Origin: Galeopsis tetrahit
Taxonomy: Eukaryota > Streptophyta > Magnoliopsida > Lamiales > Lamiaceae
Assembly (NCBI GenBank): GCA_963675135.1
Contig: OY776128.1
Location: forward strand, 77,816,670 to 77,880,669
Direction of reading: 5' to 3'
DNA length: 64,000 nucleotides
The position numbers were made by a program, and so were the translations under genes. Below the pieces are notes generated by a model. It saw nothing but the letters and a program-made list of their open reading frames with translations. It was not told the origin of the DNA and did no database searches. Shown piece by piece: positions 1 to 10,791 of the stretch (position 1 is the stretch's first letter; each line of letters begins with the position of its first letter).

Positions 1-1670
1 TAACACTTATCTAGCTAGTATGCACTTTTTCAAGAGATAGTGTACGCCTTATCTTGTTTTATCTCAACTCCCTCCATTTAATTAAGTGTTGTGTTGGAGA
101 TTACAGTTTTTAGACATAATTTTTACTTTTTTATTCCTATTTCAATTAGCATCATAACTTAATTATTTATTCAATGAATTTAATACATGATTACATTAAG
201 ATGGAATTAATTGCGTCAGCAATTTTTTTATTAGACTGTTCTAGGAGATGTGGGGAAAATTGCATTTTTAGTTCAGTAGGATTTTTCAAAATCACTTTTG
301 GTCCCTAGTTTGGAAAATGGTCCTATTTATTGCAGATTTGGTCCTCTACGTTAACTTTTTTATGAAAATCGTTAGTTGACCAAAATATATTAAAAAGGTA
401 ATTATAATAAAAAAAAAATGTTTTTAAAGATAATAATAAATTATATAGAATTAAAAATTAAAATTATTATAAATAGAATTTTGAATATTAATTTTTTTAC
501 TCTATATTCTTATGGAACTAAAAGTGTATAAAAGGACCAAAATTGAAATTCTCCCAGAAGTTGTGTGCTACATGCAATGAGAACAAAAAATGCAAACTTT
601 TCAAGTATTAAAATAATATTTTAACAAAAAAAAAATAGAAAAATTAATGAGGGGTAAATGTGAAAAAAAAAAATCCTTAATTCTATGAAAAATGAGAAAT
701 GCAACAAACTTTAGAAAACAGAGAAAGTATCTCTTAATTTTAATTTTTTTTTTTAAGACAAAACTTCACATTTATTAGCAACTGCAATTATCCGTTAATA
801 CGCCAACCACATGTGACTGATGATCGTACCACATTTGAGGGCTAGAAAAAATATCCTAGAAAGTCAATAGCCTTTTCATTGAACAATCAGAAATAGAATC
901 AATAACTCTTTTGCAATTAAAATGAAATTGTCAAACACCAAATCATGCACTAATGAAAAATTGATAGCATCCACTTGCACAATCACTTCAAACATTAAAA
1001 ATATTCATCCGATCAAACATTAAAAATAAGTAAAATCAATATATTTTTAATGTTCGTATTAGCTAATGTGCTAGGCTAAAGGTTTGGGCATTTCTGATGC
1101 CCAGGTTCGATTAATAAAGAGTTTTGCTTCTTTTCAAAAAACGAAATAAGTAAAATCAATATATTTTTCTAATTATGTATTTTCCAATTCAAAGTAATAT
1201 TGCAAAAGAATGTTTGGGTTGAAAGTGAAAAAATGAACACGAAATAACAATTTAAATATAAATAATGCATGGAATATTCTGTTGAATATACAAGTACAAA
1301 TAGAATCTAAATTAACAAGAAGAAAAGTACAAGAAAATATATATATGTAAATCAATCAACGTGCCAAAATGTATACCTAATAGCGCAATATTTAAACATT
1401 AATGTCATCAATATGTCAGCCCGCAAAAAAAAGTTCCATTTTTACAACTACTCCCTATGAATTAATATCCTAAAATATATTATCCCGTAAAATATTCTAA
1501 ATAATTATAATAATATGTCAGCATCAAAATCAAGATTGTCTCTCAAAAATAGAATTACTATATATCAAGTACCAATATAATAGGATTAACAATTTTGTTA
1601 ATGCAATAATACAACACAACCGTGATCATAAAGTTTTATTATTCCAACCCTCTTATAAGATTATCCGGAA
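1..1670. repeat. Left end of duplicated PELPK-defensin module (module 1), PELPK gene missing
   Basis: No gene is visible here. Positions 1 to about 620 match 38329-38805 plus 42246-42390, and also about 52190-52520. Positions about 1150-1375 match about 42640-42835 and 52978-53207, which in those copies is the 3' flank directly after a PELPK stop codon. Here the PELPK coding region and its upstream DNA are absent, and within about 120 bp the sequence passes into the 3' flank of defensin A (about 1495-1670 matches 48690-48855). A short SINE- or tRNA-like piece with a B-box-like GGTTCGATT lies near 1103-1115 and recurs near 52919. The block is a deleted copy of a tandem module. Confidence 0.75.
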
Positions 1671-1978
1671 TTAGTGAAGAGTTGCAACAATTTCTCCACC
1701 ATCTTCACCCCCACCATCTTCTCCACCATCATTGCTGCCACCATCGTCCACTCCACCTCCATTGTCGTCTGCGGGTGGAGGAGGTGGCGGAGGGGCGGGT
1801 GCAGCGCATTTCTTAGAACAAATGCAAGTTCCACTCTTGCATTGACCTGCGGTGAAATGTTCTCGTTTGCAAATTGATTTGCAGTTCATACTCTGCTTTG
1901 TCGTCCTACACATCCCTTTGTATTTCTTACTCCTCGTGTAGCACGTTTTAATTGCTTCACTTTGCACCATTAATTCAC
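1671..1978 (-). CDS. Defensin A, exon 2: mature cysteine-rich domain plus Pro-rich/acidic tail
   Basis: This is the second exon of a secreted plant defensin. Spliced to exon 1 (37880-37931) it gives 360 nt, 119 residues. The mature part has eight cysteines spaced x10, x8, x3, x9, x4, x1, x3, the cysteine-stabilised alpha-beta pattern, with a gamma-core GxC (GQC) before C5. It is followed by a linker with seven consecutive prolines and then an Asp/Gly/Glu-rich tail ending ATLH. The exon begins after an acceptor reading AATAATACAG and needs one base from exon 1 to complete a Gly codon. Plant defensins usually act in the apoplast as antifungal or signalling peptides. Art v 1-type proteins of Asteraceae also join a defensin to a Pro-rich tail, but the Asp/Gly tail here is different. 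The paralogue is at 48856-50889. An AATAAAA-like poly-A signal lies at about 1635-1641. Expression is uncertain because of the giant intron. Confidence 0.85.
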
Positions 1979-2048
1979 CTGTATTATTTTTCAGCCAAAA
2001 GAATCAAATCTCAGAAGGTTTTAACACACACAAATTAATATGAATTTG

Positions 2049-3329
2049 TGTAGGTCCCCAAGTTGAGTTAATAACGAGTAAGCTAGTGAAAATGTCTAGA
2101 GGGGGGTGAATAGACTTTTCAAAAATCTTTCGATATATCAGAATACAATATGCGGAATACGAAATTAACAATGAGCCCAAGTAGTTTATACTCAACTTCT
2201 TAATTCGAGAACTTTGTTCTATACTCAACTAGTCTAGTTCAGTTAAGTATGTAAACAATTAATCAATTAAACACAAACAAAACAGTAAAGTAAACAACAC
2301 AAACAATTTATAGTGGTTCGACAATTCGTCTACTTCCACTCTCACAAACCCAGTTGTGATGTTTCCACTAACTCTTCCAATCGAGTACAAAGTGTGTGTT
2401 CTTGTTCTTTAGAGTCTCAAGAAAAAGACTTAGATCTTCAAAAGACTATACCTCCAGATACGTCTATGATCTAACTAGAAATTTAACAAGTATCTAGCAA
2501 CTTGATAAAAACAAAAATGAAAACTTATTCAGTAGCAGTCTTCTGGTTTCTTCACTTGACTTCTGACTTGCTTTCTGAACTTCAATAAACTCTGAGAGTA
2601 ATCTTCTTCAAATGCTTCAGTACGTAGATTTGCAATATTCAGTAATTCAGTAATATTAGTCTCAGTAGTCTTCAATCAATAAACACACCAAAGTATTTAT
2701 AGATTTCTTAAATCAAGAACTTAGTTAATTGTAACCAACTCTTCTTGAAAACTAACTTCCAATTGATTCTTCTTGTCCATACACGCGTTTTAGTTAAATA
2801 GTTATTTCTAACTAACTTCTTTAAATCCTTATCTTTACACGCGTATTTGTAACTAACTTCAAGTTTACTTGTCTTACGGAGTCTTGTATGCGCACTTGTC
2901 TTATTTTGTAGACTTCATCCTTCTTGTCTGGTCTGGTCTTCTTGTTCGATCTTCTGTAGACTATTCTAATCCTAACAAGACTATTACATTACTTTAAGCT
3001 TATAGCTTAGTCAACTTATAAACTATACAATCAATCTATCTATTACATACGAAAATCATGAGCTCTATACAATGATTATTTATAGCTCAATAACAATCTA
3101 ACATGTATATAAATATATATGAAATACTTATAAATCGTACTTATCTTTTAATATATAAACAATATTTGTCTTTCAAATGTGAACTCTACTGGTCTGTTCA
3201 AGATGACTTCTCCTCAACTAGACTAGATCAGTCAACACTTAGAAAATATTCAAACTATTTTTGGCTTATCAAAACTTCATCTTATCTTTTATCATCATGT
3301 AGGACTTGTCTAGGATTCATATCCCAACA
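2049..3329 (-). repeat. 3' LTR of outer retrotransposon (1281 bp)
   Basis: Direct repeat of 36615-37815. It differs by about 12 substitutions and an extra 80 bp near 2096-2180 that the other LTR lacks. Ends are TG/CA. A TATAAATA box on the minus strand lies at 2694-2701 (37180-37187 in the other copy). Confidence 0.92.
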
Positions 3330-3343
3330 ATTTTCCCCTTTTT
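3330..3343 (-). other. Polypurine tract of outer element
   Basis: On the minus strand AAAAAGGGGAAAAT sits immediately before the 3' LTR. This is the expected plus-strand DNA priming site, and it is nearly the same as the inner element's tract at 29461-29474. Confidence 0.85.
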
Positions 3344-3510
3344 GATGAAGCCAAAACTACTTGAATCTTTTCTCAATAATAGACTAGTTAAGTAGTTATC
3401 TTGTCTTAACATCAAATAGTACTTATATTTTCATTCATTCAAAAATAATACCAGTAGATATTACACATACTTCAAAAATCAAAAAACTAACAATCAGAGC
3501 ACATAATCAA

Positions 3511-6500
3511 CTAATCTGAAAGAGTACCTCCTTCTGGATTAGGAACACAGAATGCATCTAGGAGTCTCTTGTGAATAACTCTGATATGATCTTCATCATC
3601 AATCTTCTCTTTATCTAGTAATTCTTCTTCAAATTTCTTGATTTGATTAAAATCAACTCTTCTTCCTGAACTGGTCATAGGACATTTCCATCTTGGAAAC
3701 ACAGGAACAAGAATGTTGAAATTCGCACTAGCATATATCCTCAAGATCAAATTCCACAGCAGTTTGTTCTGACCTTCCATGAATTTGTCAAACATAGCAT
3801 ACAACTCGTCTGGACTTTCAGAATCACCATACTTACGAATAATCCAATGATCAAGTTCTCATTGCCTCTTCACTTTCATCCATTCAGCTCGATGTTCTCT
3901 ATCAATGAAGTAGTCAATGAACTGATCTTCCATCTGATCTTCATCTGCCTTCAGCTTCTGCAAACTTTCAATGTGATTTCTAATTTTCTTCTTGCTTGCA
4001 TAACGACTTTCATCATTTGGATCAGCAACCTTCTGCTTCTTCTCAACAACTGCAGTAGGTTCTTCAGCTTCTTCAACAGCTAACTTCCTTTTAGTTCGTC
4101 TGGTCTGAACCTCAGCTTCTGGAGATGCAACACCTTTGCCCTTCTCCAATCTCTTTTGCTCATCAGCTTTAGCTTGCTCAAGCTCTGCAGTCTTAACTAG
4201 CTTGCCTCTCTTAGGCCTTCTTAGCTCTTGAATAGCAGTAGCAGCTTCCTTCTCTTCCGGTTCAGCACTAGACTTAGAAACATTAACTTTCTCAACTGTA
4301 CTTGCCTCTTCCCCCTTTTTGGCTTCATCATTCGCCTTAAGAGTGAAAAGACTTGTAAAGCGATTCATCTCTTCTTTCACAGCTTCCTTCATCGCTTCAG
4401 CAGCTAACTCGATTTGCTTCTGGTGCGTCTTGTCATGACTCATCTTGTCAAGACGATCAGTTGCTAACTCCAGCTTTCTTGAACTTGAGACTAGTTCATC
4501 CTTGAAATACGTAGCTGTCTGGCGAAGGAGTCTGTTCTGCTATGTTAGCTCGGTGAGAACAGCTCGAGAACGCACCAACTGATCTTGTTCTTCCCGTCTC
4601 TGTTCATCAGCAATCTCAATTTTCACCCTGTAGAGCCTTTCCATTTTACTTGACTCTTCAGCTAACGAACGAGCAAATGAGATAGATCTCTTTTCAGAAA
4701 AATCAACTTGCTTCTCAAGGAAACTTTGAACTTCAACATACATCTCTGCTCGGAAAGTTGAGTCCATCTTGTTGACCTCTCCAACAATCAATTCTCTTGA
4801 GCTGTCAACAAGTGTTTGGTTCTGCTCAACTAGCATATCCTTGACTTTTGAGTGTAGAAACTCATCAATAGCAGAGTGGACAACCTCTTTCAAATCCGAC
4901 TTCAACTCTTCAAGATAGCCTTCTAGAAAGGCTTGAGTAGATGACTGAGCTTCAACAACCACTTCTTCTTGAACTTTCTCCACAAGTTCATCTTCATCAA
5001 ACATGACAGCATCCATGAACTCATCGTCTTCTTCTCCAAGTTCAAAAGAGTCAACTTTTTCAGAACTTTCAGCCTCTTCTTCAGCAGGAGCACCTTCTAA
5101 TTCCAAAATGGGTTCTGAGGTTTGAACAACAATATCAACAAGATCTGCCTTCATCTCTTCTTCTACCAGATCAGTCTGAGTTCCAATATCAAACGAGAAC
5201 TCTTCAACCAGAACGCCATCAGGAATGCTCAATAGTCTTTTTACAAGATCAACTAAGGCCTTGCGAGGAAATAATTCTGAGTGGTCTCGAACACCACTGT
5301 TTTCTTTCTGTTCCATCTCCCAATCCATAAAATTGGAGATTCCTCCCATGCCTTGAATGACCTCGAAAAGATCATCTGTTGAGGATTTCTTCAATGCAAA
5401 CCAAGTGCATATCCTGAGAAGTTTCTCAAACTGTTCTGAGGAAGTGTCGACTTCGAGAGTTGAGAGCTGCTTCTTTAGATTCTTGGACCCTCGAGCACGA
5501 ACTCTCTTCTCCCTTAGACACATAGGATAATATACCAGGGAATCAAATCTAACATCAGACGGGTTCTGAGCAGGTGGGGTCCCTGTCTCAGCTGTTGCAG
5601 TGGCAACTGGCGTCTTGTCTGAAGTAGATGGGTTGGAGGGTTCAACATATTCTGTTGAAGGTAAGGAGGGAGTTTGGAGTGTGGTTTCTAGGGGCTGTAA
5701 TGTGGCTTGGTTTGGTGTGACAACTGTCGGAGTATCAGTTGTATCCTTTATGGGAGTGTTTTCAGGATGACTGGCTCTAAGCGGTAATGCTGCCAGTACT
5801 TGAGAGGTTGAGGGTACAGGTCGAGGCCTAGGTCGATGTGACCTTGCCTTGGTTCGAATAGAGGAGAGAGAGAGAGGAATTGAAACAGATTGAGTAGAGG
5901 TACCAACCTGAGGACTCGACTCGTCTGGTGAAGTGGGCGAACCAACTCTCACAAGTGTATACATTTCAGGAATTTGAGCACTAGGCTCCTTCTCTTGTTC
6001 TGAATTCTCTTCCGACTGAGTCTCCTCTGAGTCTTCTGCACTCGACTCAGCTTTCGCAACTTCCTCCGATTCTTCATCTTTCGACTCGTCTTCTGAAGAG
6101 CTAGACGAACCAGCATAAGGCATTGCCTCCGAATCATCAATCTGGACTTGCCTTGGGGCAGATGGCCTTGCAGCAGTTTGCTTCTTAAGCGCCTTCTTCT
6201 TCAGATAAAACTTTAATTGGTGAAAGGGCTTCCCTTTGCTCCAATCAGATTTGTTTGGCAACAACAAGGGTAGTAAGATACTCAGCTTGTTGCCAAAACC
6301 AACAATATTCGACACCACCCAACTGCAAGAGTCGGTGTCAACCCTAACACTTCTTTCGAAGTACATAATCCGATCAGCCATTAACTTGAACCAATTACCC
6401 TCTGTAATTTCGTCATATATCGCTGCCATCACCCTCGCCTTAGCTAGAGTGATTGAGTCATGAGAGCCAGTGGCACATAGTAGCATTTTGCTAGCTATGT

Positions 6501-6978
6501 CCAACAGAGTGCGATATTTCTCAAGGAGTTCCCCCTTCTTGACGGCTGGGAGCTTGCCATCTGGTTTGAGCCTCAATTTCCTTCCACAAAAGATGCTCAA
6601 ATACCTCATCTCCTGCCCAGTAGCATAGTTTTCCACATCAATCGTTCCGATGGGCAACTTCAAATGTTTGAACACAGCCTCGCGAGTGAGTTCCACTCGA
6701 CTTCTTCCAATAAATGATTCAATTTTATCTCCTTGTCTGGTGGCGTTGGCATAGAACTGCAACACCTCTTCTTCCAACACTATTTGAGGGAATGCCTCCA
6801 AATATGGCTTCAATCCACATCGAATGCACTTGTCGATAATTTCTTTGTTGCCTTCAGTGTGTAGCCCTTTGAAAAACATCGAGGGCTCCACATGCACTTT
6901 TCCTTCTGCGATGAACTGGCCAAGGTCGAATTTGGCCTGCATGTTCGTTCTTACATCAAATAAGGAGATAATCGACAT
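3511..6978 (-). pseudogene. Envelope-like third ORF of outer Sirevirus element, two in-frame stops
   Basis: One continuous reading frame of 1,156 codons, broken only by a TAG at about 4540-4542 and a TGA near 3856-3858. The three open pieces (812, 194 and 97 residues from their own ATGs) are all in the same frame. Sirevirus elements carry a long ORF in this place, often called envelope-like, of unproven function. The N-terminal 230 residues look globular. The middle (about residues 260-480) is low-complexity Ser/Thr/Pro/Glu-rich. The C-terminal half is acidic and coiled-coil-like, followed by a Lys/Glu-rich segment and a short globular end. No signal peptide or membrane span is apparent. It lies downstream of pol with about 0.9 kb of spacer. 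The stops look like single-base decay. Confidence 0.8.
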
Positions 6979-7851
6979 CTTGATAGCTTTAGTAAGAACA
7001 AGGGGTGTTATTCGCCAAAGTTTGAGAGCTAGAATAGAGGAGTTAAGAACAAAACGTGGGTCAAGTTGTGTGTGGAAGATGGGTTTTGTTAGAACTGAAA
7101 TTTTGATCCAATGGCCAAGATCAAAGGATTAGATCCAACGGTTGGGGCCTTTGGTATTCAGTTACGGAATCGAGAATATTATGTGATTTGATATTGTAAA
7201 ATTTGGAATCCGCCTTTTCTATTAGTTAGGTCAGGGGAGTGTACTCATCCGACCTAGTATAGTAGAGTGCGAACTGGGTGTATACACCTCATTAAAATGG
7301 GAGTGTATAAATCCAATTCTAGGGTTTTCCAATTTTAGTATTATCGAATTACTATAATACCCTTAATTCGTTTTGATTAAACACTTAACATATTTAAATC
7401 AAAAGAACACTTATCTTGTCTGTTCGAGTCTATCCAGAACAGACGAGTAGACTTATGAACACAAGACGAGTTCCCCCTTCAACTGTGCTTGTCTATTCTG
7501 AACGTAGAACGACTTCATGTACCTATCTTATCATATGCAACGTGTAATCGTAGGTACAAGTAGAGTAAAAATAAATAAGATGAATATCAATCTAAAGCAA
7601 TGGTCAAGGTTTCGAACAAGATGACTTGTAACAAACATAAGAGTCAACATAAGGATATTTAAGAAATCAATAATTCCCCCTTAAATGTTTAATCCCTTAG
7701 TATTACCCTCAGCTTTACCAGCTTCCTCATCGGGTTGTTTGGTCATCTAGTCTAGCCTTGTATACCTGTCTGTTGCGTGAGTAGACGAGTGCTCTGTTCT
7801 AGTGATCTTGTCTCCATTTTTCTTTGATGTACCTGTCTGGTTAGTACATAG
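6979..7851 (-). other. Non-coding spacer between pol and envelope-like ORF of outer element
   Basis: No supported gene. The stretch is AT-rich and would serve as leader for the third ORF; the inner element has a shorter spacer (19902-20580) in the same place. No shared motif is evident by eye. Confidence 0.6.
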
Positions 7852-8704
7852 CTATAGGCAAGTAGGGTCTAGATCAATTAGCCCTAAACTAATGCATAAC
7901 TCACGAAATCGTGCCTCAGCTAATGGTTTTGTAAAAATATCAGCTCTTTTTGAAAATCAGTATGAATCTTTTCCATGCGAATGTCCTTCTTTTCTACATG
8001 ATCACGTATGAAATGATGCTTCACATCAACATGCTTACAACGTGTGTGCAAAACAGGATTTTGTGTAATGGCAATTGCACTATTACTATCACAGAAAATA
8101 GGAACATTTGATTCATGAATGTTGTAATCTCTAAGCTGTTGCATGAGCCAGAGTAGTTGAAACAGCTACCAGCAGCCATGTACTCGGCTTCGGTAGTAGA
8201 AGTAGCAACACTAGTCTGCTTTTTCGAAAACCATGAAATGAGTTTTGTGCCTAAAAATTGACAAGAACCAGATGTGGATTTCCTATCTATTCTACAGCCT
8301 CCAAAGTCTGAGTCTGAGTAGCCACTTAAGGATAGATCATCATTTGAGGGATACCATATACCACGATTGATGGTCCCTTTCAAATATTTCAGAATCCTTT
8401 TGGTGGTTTCCATGTGACTTTCCTTTGGATTGGCTTGGAAACGAGCACAAACACCAACAGAGAATGCAATGTCTGGTCTACTAGCAGTTAGATACAGTAA
8501 GGAACCAATTAATCCACGATAATGAGATTGGTCAGCACATTTACCGTTTTCATCTGGATCCATTCTGTAAGTTGGTTGCATCGGTACGCCAGTAGACTCA
8601 CAAGTTTTAATCCCGTACTTGTCTAGAAGATTTCTAGTGTACTTCGCCTGATTTATGAAAATACCTTCTGGGGTTTGTTTTACTTGAAGACCAAGAAAGT
8701 AATT
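7852..8704 (-). pseudogene. pol 3' part of outer element (end of RT and RNase H), frameshifted
   Basis: Continuation of the pol interrupted by the inner element; its first bases include the TAATT target copy (8700-8704). In order it encodes the RT C-terminal motif (GLIGSLLYLTASRPDI), the Ty1-copia RNase H motifs (GYSDSDFGGC, STSGSCQFLG, TTEAEYMAA) and the end of RNase H (FCDSNSAIAI, RCKHVDVKHHF). Two frameshifts break it: one just after AAGSC near 8155-8165 and one near 7945-7950. With both allowed for, the frame ends at a TAG at 7852-7854. RNase H degrades the RNA strand during reverse transcription; this copy cannot make it. Confidence 0.85.
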
Positions 8705-10650
8705 TGTTGGGAATAAAATGATACATGTTTTGATTAAATACCAAAACCCCCTGAGACATGCCTAAGTCAAATTGATAGTGTTCTAAAAATGTTAGAACAC
8801 ATAGCATAAGGCTAGATGAGAAGCTGAAATGTTAGGCAGCTCTTAAACAATTAGATGCACAATTTGAGGGGGAACCTATGCTTTAAAGATGACCAAGATC
8901 AAGTCCCCTCAAGGCTCAAAATCTGGAACTATCACTTATGATCAAGGACACTCTATGAAACATCAAATGCTCTGATCAGGAGAGTTGTTCAGAGAAGATG
9001 TCCTTATGCAAAAACAAGATTGTAAAGCTCAAAAGGACAAGTCCAATAAGATGCTCTGATCAGGAGAGTTGTCCAGAGAAGCTGTCCATATGCAAGACTG
9101 GTAAAATCAAAAGACAAGCTTAATGACTCTGATCAGGAGAGTTATCCAAAGAAGCTAGCCATATGCAAGAACAAGTTTACCTAGCTCAAAAGGACAAAGA
9201 CTACTCAAAGGTTTTGATCAGGAGAGAAGCCAAATCTATGTGATAAGTGCTCTGATGCTAAAAATGCTGATCAGAAGAGTTGTCCAGAAAAGTTATCTCA
9301 GCATGAGTGAATCAGAACAAATGCTCTAAAGGTTGAAGGTCAACTATGCTGAAGATTTAGAGACAACCATACCCTAAAGAAATGCAATGCAACATGCTAA
9401 GATCACTGTGAAATGAAATAAAGGGAAAGAGCCAAGTCATCTGAAGAAGAGCAAGCCAACCTTGCTGATAAGCAAGACTGCTGATAGTGATAAGAAGAGT
9501 TGTCCACTTGATAAGGAATGTTGTCCTATCATTAGATCAACCTTCAGAAGCCATGTCCAAGTCCTAACAAGAAGTCAAACTTTGGGAAAAGTGCTGGAGA
9601 ATGAAGACAAAGACTTACAAGCCGGTTATTACCCAAATGAGGACATGTCACTATCAAGAATCTGTCTTCCAGTTTGAAGAACTCAAGGAAGACATTTATA
9701 GCAATTTGGGGCTGCCTCTCCAACGGGCAAATCCTCCATTTTGTCTATAAATACAGAAGTGTGAAGACCATTTGAAAGCACCTCAACAGAATCCAACTAC
9801 TCAAGTATTCTGAAGCTCATAGAACTTTTAAAAAGCTTTCAAAGACTATCTTAGTCTTAATACACTTCTTCTAAGCTGTACATCACTGTATATCCATACA
9901 AAGCTTAGAGAGATATCCTATCCTTATACCTTGATCTTCATTGTAAAGGATATCTCATTAGTTGGAACCTTACTTCAATCCTTACCCCTTTCAAGTAAGA
10001 AAGTGAGAAGGGTGTTGTAGTAGAAGTGGTAGGAGCTGACTGTTGAGAGAAGAACTGTTCAGTTCTGAGTTGAGAAGAGGGTACTAGGACTCTAGACATC
10101 CTAGGGATCAATTCACCAAGGAGTGGTGTTCTTGATCAAGTGCACCTTGGCACTATAAAACAAGTTAATTCCAAGAGAGAAGGAATTATCCTGTTAAATC
10201 AGGGAAAGTGGATGTAGGAGCTTGAGTCTCTGAACCACTATAAATCTCCTGTGTTGATTTACCTTACAATTACTTACATTCATTCAACACTGCACACAAA
10301 ACTGATCTTTCAAAGATATCTATTCAAAGACTGTGCAAAATTGATTTGGACAAGTTCCCTGAAGCTTAACTGGACTGTTTTGGATTGACAAAGTGATTTC
10401 AGAATCTTAAGGAGTCTAAACTTAAAGGGCCAACCACTATTCCGCACAATATAACTCCTTTAGATAGTTACTCAACTAAGTACTCAATAGTACTTAGTAG
10501 ATTGATTATCTTAGAAGAGTTAATTATCTTCAGCAGAGTTGTCCAAGACAACCTTGCTGAGCTCTGGTTTGATCAAAGTTGAAAAGAACTGCATACAAGT
10601 GTATTCCCCCCCCCCCATACACTTGTTATATACTCCTTTCAGGACCAACA
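8705..10650 (+). repeat. 5' LTR of inner retrotransposon (1946 bp)
   Basis: Near-identical to 29475-31423. The U3 part contains repeated motifs around CTCTGATCAGGAGAGTTGTCC starting at about 8970, 9054 and 9127, with degenerate forms near 9216 and 9262. TATAAATA at 9746-9753 is the likely core promoter. A run of 11 C near the 3' end is 14 C in the other LTR. A 71-codon ORF at 9462-9677 occurs in both LTRs and is not treated as a gene. Confidence 0.95.
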
Positions 10651-10652
10651 AG

Positions 10653-10664
10653 TGGTATCAGAGC
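10653..10664 (+). other. Primer-binding site of inner element (initiator Met-tRNA)
   Basis: TGGTATCAGAGC two bases after the 5' LTR end; the same primer type as the outer element. Confidence 0.94.
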
Positions 10665-10791
10665 AGGGGTTCAAAGACCACTGCTTCTGAAAATCCATCT
10701 TGATTTTCAAAACTCACATATTTGGTGTGGTCACTGGACTGATCTCTATCTGAAATCCATCACTTATTGACTGACTGATTATTATTGAAAT

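Noticed and set aside
1095..1120. Possible tRNA gene (GGTTCGATT B-box-like)
   Set aside because: No A box or cloverleaf could be folded around it. At most a SINE or tRNA-derived fragment, also at about 52919.
9462..9677. 71-codon ORF, repeated at 30232-30447
   Set aside because: It lies within both LTRs of the inner element. Its presence in duplicate follows from the LTR duplication and it has no recognisable domain.
10606..10616. C-run near the LTR end as a special structural signal
   Set aside because: It is a homopolymer with length 11 versus 14 in the two LTRs; ordinary slippage or sequencing variation explains it.
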